Position numbers and translations under genes: made by a program. This document shows, in pieces, positions 9,228 through 16,604 of a stretch of 64,000 nucleotides of DNA. A model generated the notes under the pieces. It was not told where the DNA came from, ran no database searches, and was given only the letters and a program-made list of their open reading frames with translations. Location of the stretch: NCBI RefSeq assembly GCF_017303375.1, contig NZ_JAFKOH010000004.1, forward strand, positions 1 through 64,000. Direction: 5' to 3'. The stretch's first letter is position 1. Every line of letters begins with the position of its first letter. Origin of the DNA: Bacillus sp. NTK074B. GTDB taxonomy: Bacteria > Bacillota > Bacilli > Bacillales > Bacillaceae_B.

Positions 9228-9276
9228 TTCTCAATTTCCACAAAGATTCACATGCTAATTGTGTGGAAATTGAGAA
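9228..9276. promoter_or_regulatory. Perfect 15-bp inverted repeat in a divergent intergenic region
   Basis: TTCTCAATTTCCACA at 9228-9242 is repeated in inverse at 9262-9276 with 19 bases between. No T-run follows, so it is not a normal terminator. It lies between the HSD10-like SDR and the DeoR-type regulator and may be an operator for one of them. Confidence 0.5.
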
Positions 9277-9336
9277 GTTTCTTTGTACATTGTGTTACAT
9301 ATCATCATTTTTTCACTTTTTTTCACAAGCAATCTA

Positions 9337-9365
9337 TTGAACGTTGCCCCATGCTTATCTATTAT
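9337..9365 (+). promoter_or_regulatory. Sigma-A type promoter of the DeoR/PepSY/YtkA operon
   Basis: -35 TTGAAC at 9337-9342 and -10 TATTAT at 9360-9365 are separated by 17 bases. The first gene starts 36 bases after the -10. Confidence 0.65.
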
Positions 9366-9400
9366 TTAGTTGGTAAACGAAAGCGGAAAGGGTGATTACG

Positions 9401-9970
9401 ATGCTGCCGATTGATCGACAAGAACAGATTTTAACTTGGCTGAAGGAAGAAGGAACACTTCGTGTATCTGATATCAGCTCCCGCCTTGATGTATCGGAAA
9501 TGACCATCTATCGGGATCTAAAACCTCTGATGGATGCCAATAAAATCTGCAAGACTTCCAACGGTATTTCGACGATGGAATCTCACAGCCTCCCAGCTGA
9601 TTCCTGTATGTATTGTCTGAAACCGACGACCTCCAGAAGATCCGTTCAACTTATAAAGAAGGATCACACCATTGAACTTACCTGCTGTCCGCACTGTGGA
9701 TTACTTCGTTACGAAGACATCCAGGAAGAAGTCATGCAGATCCTCTGCCGGGATTTCCTGACGGATATGACCATCAGCGGAAAGACGGCCACTTACCTGA
9801 TTGATGCAGACCTGAACTTGAACTGCTGTCAGCCACAGGTCATCGCCTTTGAATCCAGAAAGCAGGGCGAACAATTCCAGACCGGATTCGGAGGGAAACT
9901 CCACAATCTTCAACAAGCCATCACGGCGATCTCTAAAGACATGCAAGGATCGGGCTGCTGCCACGACTAA
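9401..9970 (+). CDS. DeoR-type HTH regulator fused to a cysteine-rich NosL-like domain
   Basis: The product has 189 residues. The DeoR winged helix is at residues 5-50 (LRVSDISSRLDVSEMTIYRDL). In place of the sugar-binding domain there is a Cys-rich region: C69, C72 (SCMYC), C95, C96, C99 (CCPHC), C116, C142, C143 and a terminal GCCHD. Residues 116-175 resemble NosL-type copper-binding modules. GGAAAGGG before the ATG at 9401 decides the start. It is followed by a PepSY membrane protein and a YtkA-like lipoprotein at 16-base spacings, so it is probably the autoregulator of a copper- or redox-related operon. The metal is inferred, not shown. Confidence 0.75.
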   Translation: MLPIDRQEQILTWLKEEGTLRVSDISSRLDVSEMTIYRDLKPLMDANKICKTSNGISTMESHSLPADSCMYCLKPTTSRRSVQLIKKDHTIELTCCPHCGLLRYEDIQEEVMQILCRDFLTDMTISGKTATYLIDADLNLNCCQPQVIAFESRKQGEQFQTGFGGKLHNLQQAITAISKDMQGSGCCHD

Positions 9971-9986
9971 GAAAAGAGGAAAAACG

Positions 9987-11318
9987 ATGGAAAAGAAATC
10001 ATATCAAACGATTTGGAGATGGCACTTCTATGCGGGCCTCATTATCGCCCCGTTTCTATTGATCCTCGCTGTAACGGGATCGATTTACCTTTTCAAGCCC
10101 CAGATCGAACAGAATCTCTATCAAAAATACTACGAAGTCAATCCACAGGGTGAAAAGCTTCCAGCAACCGAACTCATCGACAAAGTGAAAACGCTTCATC
10201 CTAATGCACAGATCACAAGCTTCCGCCCCGGGGAAAGTGCCGACCGTTCCAGTGAAATCGGCATCAGTACAGATGAAGGTTCTAGGACGGTCTTCTTGAA
10301 TCCTTACACAGGAAAGTCACTGGGTGAATTGAAGCCTGAGGACCGGATCATGAATAAAGTCGAAGAAATCCACGGGGAGCTGATGGCAGGTACCATCGGC
10401 GACCGCATTGTCGAACTTGTCGCCTGCTGGGCTGTCGTCCTGATTATCACAGGATTATTCCTATGGTTCCCCCGTAAGAAAGACAAGCTATCAGGCGTGT
10501 TCCTTCCCCGCTTCAATAAAGGAAAGAAGATCTTCAGAAGGGATCTTCACGCCGTACCGGCTTTCTGGGTCACAGCGGGAATGCTGTTCCTGATCATGAC
10601 AGGTCTGCCTTGGTCCGGCTTCTGGGGAGCCAATTTCCAGAATCTCATGACGAACGCAGGAGCCGGATATCCCCCGTCCATCTGGAGTGGGGAAGCTCCA
10701 CAGTCCGTCGTCCAAACAAAGGAAATCGCCGACGTCCCTTGGGCAGCGGAGAACCTCGAAGTCCCTGTATCGGCCCTTGAAGGGTATACACCACTATCAT
10801 TGAACGATATCGTCAACATTGCTGAAAGAGAAGGCATCGATCCGAGCTATAAAGTCTACATCCCACAGGATAAAAACGGAGTCTATACATTATCCGCTTT
10901 CCCTGCGAAAGCTCAGAATGAAGTCACGATGCACATCGATCAGTATACAGGAGCCGTACTTGCTGATTACCGATTCAATCACTACGGGATCGGCGGGAAA
11001 ATCGTCGCCATGGGGATCACCCTCCATACAGGTACACAGTTCGGGTTCATCAATCAGCTGATCAGCCTGCTCATCTGCCTTGGCATCATGCTTGTGGCAG
11101 TAAGCGGATTCTATCTGTGGCTTAAACGGAAACCAAAAAAAGAAATGGGGGCACCGAAATCACCAGGCATCCTGAAGATGAAGTACTTCCTGCTCGTCAT
11201 GATTGCACTCGGGATCCTTTTCCCACTTGTCGGGGCTTCCTTGATTGTCGTTCTCTTTCTTGACCGGTTGTTGATCAAAAAAATCCCTGCTACGAAAAAA
11301 TTCTTCGGTGCGGCATAA
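9987..11318 (+). CDS. PepSY-associated transmembrane protein
   Basis: The product has 443 residues. It opens with YQTIWRWHFYAGLIIAPFLLILAVTGSIYLF, the typical first helix of PepSY-TM proteins, and has further helices near 160-180, 205-225, 375-395 and 410-430. Extracellular PepSY-like segments follow helix 1 and lie at about 270-355. His residues beside helices (WRWHFYAG, EEIHGEL, RDLHAVPAFW, TLHTGTQFG) match the conserved His pattern of this family, often linked to iron, haem or copper reduction. GAAAAGAGGA precedes the ATG at 9987. It is the central gene of a three-gene operon. Confidence 0.85.
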   Translation: MEKKSYQTIWRWHFYAGLIIAPFLLILAVTGSIYLFKPQIEQNLYQKYYEVNPQGEKLPATELIDKVKTLHPNAQITSFRPGESADRSSEIGISTDEGSRTVFLNPYTGKSLGELKPEDRIMNKVEEIHGELMAGTIGDRIVELVACWAVVLIITGLFLWFPRKKDKLSGVFLPRFNKGKKIFRRDLHAVPAFWVTAGMLFLIMTGLPWSGFWGANFQNLMTNAGAGYPPSIWSGEAPQSVVQTKEIADVPWAAENLEVPVSALEGYTPLSLNDIVNIAEREGIDPSYKVYIPQDKNGVYTLSAFPAKAQNEVTMHIDQYTGAVLADYRFNHYGIGGKIVAMGITLHTGTQFGFINQLISLLICLGIMLVAVSGFYLWLKRKPKKEMGAPKSPGILKMKYFLLVMIALGILFPLVGASLIVVLFLDRLLIKKIPATKKFFGAA

Positions 11319-11334
11319 GAAAGGACGATGCGAT

Positions 11335-11799
11335 ATGAAAACAATCTTAAAATATGGTAGTATCCTCATTTTTTGCACGCTACTCGGTGCCTGCGCCCCG
11401 AAGGAAGATGCAGCGGAATTGTACCATCGGGAAGCGCCTCTTCAGGCGGATATTACGATGCCTGACAATTTTTCCGGACATGATCCAATCAAGATCCAAA
11501 TCACACAGGACAACAAGAAAGTCGCTGATGCCGACTATGTTCATGTGGAAATCTGGAAAGGGGACGGTTCCTTCCACGATGATATGGAAGAAGCCGACAA
11601 TGCAGGAGATGGAGTCTACACGTTCCATAAGAATTTGAGTGAAGATGGCTTGTATTACATTAAAGTCCACGCGGCAAACAACGGTTCAGCCATTATGCCG
11701 ACCTTGCCCTTTGCAGTAGGGAAATTATCCAAAGCAGACGTCGAAGCCTTGAATGATCAAGCTCCGGCTGAAAGTGAAGAGCACAGTCAGCACCATTAA
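11335..11799 (+). CDS. YtkA/FixH-like lipoprotein
   Basis: The product has 154 residues with a lipobox LLGAC at residues 15-19, so it is probably anchored outside the membrane. The body is an immunoglobulin-like YtkA domain (VHVEIWKGDGSF... GVYTFHKNLSEDGLYYIKVHA), found next to copper or haem handling genes. The His-rich C-terminus EEHSQHH could bind metal. AAAGGACG precedes the ATG at 11335; an ATG 27 bases upstream overlaps the previous gene and lacks a site. It is the last gene of the operon, followed by a strong terminator. Confidence 0.8.
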   Translation: MKTILKYGSILIFCTLLGACAPKEDAAELYHREAPLQADITMPDNFSGHDPIKIQITQDNKKVADADYVHVEIWKGDGSFHDDMEEADNAGDGVYTFHKNLSEDGLYYIKVHAANNGSAIMPTLPFAVGKLSKADVEALNDQAPAESEEHSQHH

Positions 11800-11803
11800 T
11801 GTT

Positions 11804-11840
11804 TAAAGATCGAAAGCCCACGCTGCTTTCGATCTTTTTT
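11804..11840 (+). terminator. Terminator of the DeoR/PepSY/YtkA operon
   Basis: AAAGATCGAAAGC pairs with GCTTTCGATCTTT and is followed by a T run. Confidence 0.9.
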
Positions 11841-11899
11841 GGACAGAATAGGAGATGTCCAGTTTGCTATAATGGTCATAAAAAGGGGATGTAATTTCT

Positions 11900-12661
11900 A
11901 TGATTATCCGAGAAACCAAAGACTCTTTCCTTATGATCAAACAACATGACCACGCCTATGTATCCGGCGAAACGATCAAACATGTCAATAAGAATCTATT
12001 AAAAGCAGATGACCTCTTCGATGATGTCGTATACGCAGCCCATCAGCATGACCGGAGCTGGATCGGACTCGACCACACGCCAATCTGGAACGACGAAAAG
12101 CAGATACCCTTCACCTTCTCAGATTATCCCCTTCTCCCGAAACTTGCATTCTATAAAATGGGTGTGGATGAAATCGAGGCGATCAATCTCTATGCGGCAC
12201 TCCTGTGCAGTCTCCATTTCTGCTCCTTTTTTGCCAAATCGAAGGATCCGCACTGCCTGCAATTTTTGCAAGATGAAGCATCAAGGCAGAAGACTATCCG
12301 AAAACATCTGCCGGAGCTCGATGAAGAACTGCTCATCCAGCACTTTCAGCTCCTTCAACTTTCAGATAATCTATCACTCTACTTTTGCCTGAACGAGCCG
12401 GGATTGGAGAAAGAAAACGAGCACCCGTGGTTCAAGGACGGATTTAAGAATACGGAAGGCTTTCATTCCGGGAATCAAAAGCTAAAAGCCAGATGGGTGA
12501 ATGAGCATGAGGTGACGTTGGAGGATTATCCTTTTGAAACGGATTTTCAAGTAACCCTGCCTTATAAAATAGTGGACAAGACGGCGATCCGGAAGATGGG
12601 CATCGCAGAGGCCTATAAGGAGAGCCGATTGGAGAAACATACGATTTTCATCAGAAAATAA
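11900..12661 (+). CDS. DUF3891 family protein
   Basis: The product has 253 residues, soluble, with no signal peptide. The opening HDHAYVSG and VVYAAHQHDRSWIGLD carry His/Asp residues in an arrangement like HD-type metal enzymes; ALLCSLHFCSFF follows near residue 105. I recognise the overall pattern as the DUF3891 family, whose function is unknown. AAGGGGATG precedes the ATG. It is monocistronic and converges on the MFS gene through a shared terminator. Confidence 0.75.
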   Translation: MIIRETKDSFLMIKQHDHAYVSGETIKHVNKNLLKADDLFDDVVYAAHQHDRSWIGLDHTPIWNDEKQIPFTFSDYPLLPKLAFYKMGVDEIEAINLYAALLCSLHFCSFFAKSKDPHCLQFLQDEASRQKTIRKHLPELDEELLIQHFQLLQLSDNLSLYFCLNEPGLEKENEHPWFKDGFKNTEGFHSGNQKLKARWVNEHEVTLEDYPFETDFQVTLPYKIVDKTAIRKMGIAEAYKESRLEKHTIFIRK

Positions 12662-12662
12662 A

Positions 12663-12686
12663 GAAGACCCTGCCATCAGGGTCTTC
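12663..12686. terminator. Bidirectional terminator
   Basis: GAAGACCCTG pairs perfectly with CAGGGTCTTC around CCAT, between converging genes. Confidence 0.85.
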
Positions 12687-12694
12687 ACTCGTTA

Positions 12695-13969
12695 TCAAGA
12701 AGAAACCGATGCCTTCACTTCCACTTCCGGCACCGCTTTCGCTTCCAATGTTTTCATAATCATATGATACATGATAGTCCCTGTCATCCCGAGGACCAAC
12801 AGGATGCCTCCCATCATCATTGGACTCACCCATTCCCCTACGATGATAAGAAGGGATGCAATGATCATGGCTCCATAAAAGGTCAGGCTGTAGAAGGCCA
12901 TATACGTACTGCGGGCGTTGGACGGAGCCAGGTCCCCGATCATCGCCTGCTTGATCGGCACATACATGAGCTCCCCGAACGTTCCGACAAAACCAAGGAT
13001 AAAGAGGAATACAATATTACTCGTGAAAGCAAAGGCGCTGAAACAAACGGAAAAGATGAACATTCCCGTCACAAGCGTCCAGCGGTCACTCCACTTTTTG
13101 AACAGAAATAAAACGACGGCGGATAAGAGCACGACGATGATCGTATTCTCCGTTCTCAGGAATCCGAGCATCCGCGTACCGTCAAGCATGAAGTCAAAGC
13201 CTAAGAGAGAAACCTGCTGCTCAGGGATATCCCTCTCGAGACGAATCCCCACATAATTGGTCAGGGATTGCTCCAGGGTGAAAATGAAAACGGCACCGAG
13301 GATATACATCATAAATAATTTATCCTTTAATACGGTTGAATAGCTTTGAACCATTCTGTTGGATGAAGAATTGGTTTCAGTGGCGGCAGGTTCAGGTGTG
13401 TAGGTTTCTGAGATGAAGAAGATGGTGATCAGGACGGACAGGAGGGTGATTCCTGTGATCCCTAGAAACAGCTCAAACAGATAGGCTTTAAATAGAAACG
13501 CTCCGATGATGCCCCCGATGGCCGTCGCAAGGTTTCCGAGCCAGTAGCTGACGGTGAAAACGAGTTTTCGTGAATCTGAATCCGTCACATCGATGATCAT
13601 CGCTTGTGCCGCAGGCTGGAACATTCCGCCGGCAAACATATTAAGGACGAAGAACGCCGCAGTTACATATGGCAAATCGAACCACGGTGAATTGCAAAAG
13701 GCAATGCAGAAGTATGTTCCCATGATGCCGAGTTCAGCCAGAATCATAATCTTCCGGCGACCGATTTTATCGGAAATATGACCTCCAATAAAGCCGCCGA
13801 TGATTCCGCTGATGACAATCAGGACTAAGATGATCCCGGTTTGGGTGGCCCCGATCTTCTGGGCGAAATAGATGGCCATGAACGGAATGACGGCCATGGA
13901 TACAAGTCCACCGAGGAACTGCATGGCAAGCCGCAGCTTCAGGTTGGGATGAATATCGCGGATTCTCAT
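12695..13969 (-). CDS. MFS transporter (drug-efflux type)
   Basis: The product has 424 residues and 12 predicted membrane helices. Loop 2-3 carries the MFS motif GGHISDKIGRRKIMI near residues 60-75. It probably exports drugs or metabolites by proton antiport. I place the start at 13969: its ATG overlaps the TetR stop as ATGA, and GGGTGGGATG lies upstream; an ATG four codons earlier is possible. The overlap implies translational coupling with the TetR gene, so this transporter is probably its main target. Confidence 0.85.
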   Translation of the reverse strand: MRIRDIHPNLKLRLAMQFLGGLVSMAVIPFMAIYFAQKIGATQTGIILVLIVISGIIGGFIGGHISDKIGRRKIMILAELGIMGTYFCIAFCNSPWFDLPYVTAAFFVLNMFAGGMFQPAAQAMIIDVTDSDSRKLVFTVSYWLGNLATAIGGIIGAFLFKAYLFELFLGITGITLLSVLITIFFISETYTPEPAATETNSSSNRMVQSYSTVLKDKLFMMYILGAVFIFTLEQSLTNYVGIRLERDIPEQQVSLLGFDFMLDGTRMLGFLRTENTIIVVLLSAVVLFLFKKWSDRWTLVTGMFIFSVCFSAFAFTSNIVFLFILGFVGTFGELMYVPIKQAMIGDLAPSNARSTYMAFYSLTFYGAMIIASLLIIVGEWVSPMMMGGILLVLGMTGTIMYHMIMKTLEAKAVPEVEVKASVSS

Positions 13970-14574
13970 GACACATCCCACCCTTCCGTCACAGGACCGA
14001 ATAGCCGCAGGGCCTGTAGTTTCATATTACTCCAGATCAGATTCGTATGTTCGTCGATGAAGGTCAGTCGCAACCCATTCAATAAGGAAATATACGATTG
14101 AGCCATCAGCACCGGCGACCCTCCATAGAAGCATCCCTCCTTCTGTCCTCTTTCAATAACAGGATAAATGCGTTCTGTAAACACATCGACAAAGGCACTC
14201 AGCTCCGCAAACAGCACGGGATACCTGTCCGGCCTCGCCAATACCTGCTGGGAGAGGCGCAGGAAATCCTTTTTCCTTGCAAATACATCCAGCTGGCAGT
14301 CAATCATTTCACTGACCATCTCCATGGGGGTGCCACTATATCGTTCCTCAATCTCAATGAAATAAGGCTTGATCTCCTCCAGTGGCTCAATAATTGCTGC
14401 TTCAAAGAGGATCTCTTTTGTAGCAAAGTATGTGAACACGGATCCGAAGCTGACCCCCGCTTCCTTCGCAATGGCCGAAATGGTCGTCTCGGCAAATCCA
14501 TTTTCGCTGTATAGTTTGACGGCTGCTCCAAGGATGGCCGCTCTCTTTTTCATCATCTTTTCCTCACGAGACAT
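13966..14574 (-). CDS. TetR/AcrR family transcriptional regulator
   Basis: The product has 202 residues with a TetR HTH at residues 10-55 (TTISAIAKEAGVSFGSVFTYFATKEILFE). The start at 14574 is set by an AAGGGGGGG site; an upstream in-frame ATG (14613) would run through the operator. The gene ends in an ATGA overlap with the MFS transporter. A 16-bp perfect palindrome lies 24 bp before the start and is the probable autoregulatory operator. The ligand is unknown. Confidence 0.87.
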   Translation of the reverse strand: MSREEKMMKKRAAILGAAVKLYSENGFAETTISAIAKEAGVSFGSVFTYFATKEILFEAAIIEPLEEIKPYFIEIEERYSGTPMEMVSEMIDCQLDVFARKKDFLRLSQQVLARPDRYPVLFAELSAFVDVFTERIYPVIERGQKEGCFYGGSPVLMAQSYISLLNGLRLTFIDEHTNLIWSNMKLQALRLFGPVTEGWDVS

Positions 14575-14598
14575 GATGTTCCCCCCCTTTTTTAAAAT

Positions 14599-14614
14599 TG
14601 ATTGATTAATCAAT
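14599..14614. promoter_or_regulatory. Putative TetR operator
   Basis: GATTGATTAATCAATC is a perfect 16-bp palindrome just upstream of the TetR-MFS unit. Confidence 0.65.
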
Positions 14615-14662
14615 CTTTATTTTACTGTTAGATATTTCCATGGTTAATGATTATTTTTCGAC

Positions 14663-14709
14663 AAAAAAAGGGTTGCTTTCTCATGTACCCAGACACGAGA
14701 AAGCAAACC
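14663..14709 (-). terminator. Terminator of the MarR gene
   Basis: On the minus strand GAGAAAGCAAACC-type arms (14697-14709 and 14671-14682, one bulged base) are followed by a T7 run (plus-strand A7 at 14663-14669). Confidence 0.85.
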
Positions 14710-14712
14710 TTT

Positions 14713-15138
14713 TCATTCATCAAACGCCCCGTTCATTCGGACCAGAAGTTCCCCGAACATTTCCTTCTCCTCATCTGACCAGCCTTCCAGCAGTCCCTCA
14801 TACCACTGGAGCCTCATCCGGCTATCGTCGGCAAGCTTTTCTTTCCCGAGCACCGTCAGATCAAATAAGCTTACGCGTCCGTCACTTGGATCGGAAAACC
14901 GCTGGATGAGCTTCTTCGATTCAAGGGCGGCCGCTTGTCTTGATAACGTCGAAATATCTAGTTGAAACGCTTGTGCAAGTTCCTTTAATCGTGAGGGCCC
15001 ATGTTCATCGAGCTGCCTCATCAACAAATAAGCCGACCGCTCCAATATCCCGATTTTCCGTTCAGATTGATCCCTGAAAACCGCCTTTCTAATAAGACTG
15101 GTCAATTCATATTCAATCCGTTTGATCTCTTTGGACAC
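14713..15138 (-). CDS. MarR family transcriptional regulator
   Basis: The product has 141 residues with a winged-helix MarR core: helix-turn-helix at about residues 50-85 (LKELAQAFQLDISTLSRQAAALESKKLIQR) and wing SDPSDGRVSLFDLT. It starts at a GTG with AGGAGGG 8 bases upstream. It is divergent from cidA/cidB-type genes; two palindromes and two overlapping promoters fill the 145-bp gap, so it very probably represses that operon and itself. The inducer is unknown. Confidence 0.87.
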   Translation of the reverse strand: MSKEIKRIEYELTSLIRKAVFRDQSERKIGILERSAYLLMRQLDEHGPSRLKELAQAFQLDISTLSRQAAALESKKLIQRFSDPSDGRVSLFDLTVLGKEKLADDSRMRLQWYEGLLEGWSDEEKEMFGELLVRMNGAFDE

Positions 15139-15156
15139 AGATGTCCCTCCTTATCA

Positions 15157-15184
15157 TTGACAACGAACCAAGTACTTGTATAAT
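15157..15184 (+). promoter_or_regulatory. Consensus sigma-A promoter for the cidA/cidB-type operon
   Basis: -35 TTGACA (15157-15162) and -10 TATAAT (15179-15184) are both perfect, with 16 bases between. The -10 lies inside a MarR-type operator. Confidence 0.8.
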
Positions 15185-15209
15185 ACAAGTATATAGTTGT
15201 ATCATACAA
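15173..15209. promoter_or_regulatory. Two MarR-type operators on one face of the helix
   Basis: Palindrome 1, TACTTGTATAATACAAGTA, is at 15173-15191. Palindrome 2, TTGTATCATACAA, is at 15197-15209. Their centres are 21 bp apart, about two helical turns. They cover the forward promoter's -10 and start and also a minus-strand promoter (TTGTAT, 17 bases, TATTAT) for the MarR gene. Confidence 0.75.
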
Positions 15210-15224
15210 GTAATACAGGGGGAT

Positions 15225-15238
15225 GTAAAGCGTTTTCA
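15225..15238. promoter_or_regulatory. Possible CcpA (cre) site upstream of cidA-type gene
   Basis: GTAAAGCGTTTTCA matches the cre consensus TGWAANCGNTNWCA except at its first two bases. It lies downstream of the promoter and 46 bp before the gene start, where CcpA would act as a roadblock. Confidence 0.4.
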
Positions 15239-15283
15239 TTGAAAGGTGGGAAAAAAGGTCTTCTTATCAGAAGAGCCTGTTTT

Positions 15284-15667
15284 ATGAAAATCATTCGTAT
15301 ACTCATCCAAATCGGCATATTATATGCCTTTTCCTTTATAGGCAGCGTCATTGAGCAGCTCCTTCATATCCCGGTACCCGGAAGCATCATTGGACTGATT
15401 CTGCTTCTTATTGGCTTATCCCTAAAGATTGTCCCTGTGATCATCGTGGAGGATGGAGCAAGCTTTTTACTCGCCATCCTGCCGTTGTTATTCATCCCGG
15501 CCATGACGGGGGTCATGAACTACCCGTCTCTTCTATCCGGGAACGGTGCCATCCTCTTTCTCATTGTAGTGATAAGCACCATTGTGACCATGGCTGTATC
15601 CGGTTTTGCCGGTCAGCATTTAGAAAAACGATCTGAAAGAAGGGAACAAGCATGCAGCAAGCACTGA
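15284..15667 (+). CDS. CidA/LrgA family holin-like membrane protein
   Basis: The product has 127 residues and four membrane helices. The FSFIGSVIEQLLHIPVPGSIIGLILLLIGL region (residues 14-43) is the hallmark of LrgA/CidA proteins, holin/antiholin-like partners of LrgB/CidB; some pairs transport pyruvate or other organic acids. An upstream frame from 15197 has no support and would start inside the operator. The gene overlaps the next by 16 bases. The ribosome-binding site (AGAAGAG) is modest. Confidence 0.85.
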   Translation: MKIIRILIQIGILYAFSFIGSVIEQLLHIPVPGSIIGLILLLIGLSLKIVPVIIVEDGASFLLAILPLLFIPAMTGVMNYPSLLSGNGAILFLIVVISTIVTMAVSGFAGQHLEKRSERREQACSKH

Positions 15668-16344
15668 TCGCCATCGTGATTATCTCCCTCACCTCACTCC
15701 TTTATTTTGCCATGGTGAAGGTGTATCAGCGATTTTCCTATCCGATGCTGATCCCTGTCCTGACCACAACGATTGTGATTATCGGACTTTTGGCGAGTAT
15801 GCATCTTTCATATGATGATTATATGATCGGCGGTCAGTGGATCCACTCACTGCTTGGTCCGGCAGTCGTCGCCCTTGCCTACCCCTTGTATAAGCAGCGG
15901 ACGATCCTGATGAAGTATCGTTTCCCCATTATCGGCGGTGTGATCGCGGGACTCTTGACGGGAATGATAAGCGGACTCTTATTTGCACGGTTACTCGGCA
16001 TCGACCGTGACCTGATTCTGTCCATTGTGCCAAAGTCCATCACCACGCCTGTAGCCATTCAGATTGCATCGGGTCTTGGAGGCATCCCTTCCATGACCGT
16101 GATCTTCGTCATGATCGCCGGCTTCTCCGGCGTTATTCTGGGGCCGCTGATCTTAAAGATGGGTCGCATCCACAGCTCACTCGGCCAGGGAATTGCCCTC
16201 GGCAGCGCATCCCACGCCCTTGGTACCTCGAAAGCGATGGAATACGGGGAATTGACCGTCTCGATGAGCTCGGTGTCCATGACGTTGAGCGCCCTTCTTG
16301 GTTCAGTGGTTGGTCCGATTGTGGTGTGGGTATTTCACGTTTGA
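15652..16344 (+). CDS. CidB/LrgB family membrane protein
   Basis: The product has 230 residues, nearly all membrane helices. The conserved stretch VPKSITTPVAIQIASGLGG (about residues 125-143) and GSASHALGTSKAMEYGE (about 180-196) identify the LrgB/CidB family. It overlaps cidA-type gene by 16 bases with AGAAGGGAA as ribosome-binding site. The pair is controlled here by a MarR-type protein, whereas the B. subtilis homologues I recall sit beside LysR-type or two-component regulators. It may act in programmed lysis or pyruvate transport. Confidence 0.9.
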   Translation: MQQALIAIVIISLTSLLYFAMVKVYQRFSYPMLIPVLTTTIVIIGLLASMHLSYDDYMIGGQWIHSLLGPAVVALAYPLYKQRTILMKYRFPIIGGVIAGLLTGMISGLLFARLLGIDRDLILSIVPKSITTPVAIQIASGLGGIPSMTVIFVMIAGFSGVILGPLILKMGRIHSSLGQGIALGSASHALGTSKAMEYGELTVSMSSVSMTLSALLGSVVGPIVVWVFHV

Positions 16345-16502
16345 GGATGATGCTACGAGTAGACGCGCGTAAAGGTTGTTGGACAAACCGGATGAAATAC
16401 CTGAAATGAGAATTAAATAATGGATATCCGGATCATAAAGGAAGAAAAACATCTCCTATAAGAGGTTCACATGTATGGAAACAATAATCCATACACCCAA
16501 TC

Positions 16503-16536
16503 GTACAAAAAGACCCACACGGGTCTTTTTGTACTT
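16503..16536. terminator. Strong bidirectional terminator
   Basis: A perfect 14-bp stem (GTACAAAAAGACCC, 16503-16516, with its inverse 16521-16534) and a 4-base loop lie between cidB and nagZ-type genes. Confidence 0.85.
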
Positions 16537-16604
16537 TTCCGTTTACGCAACAGCAGTAACGAACAGAATGATACCAAGTATCAAACATTGAAAGGACCAA
16601 CGAT

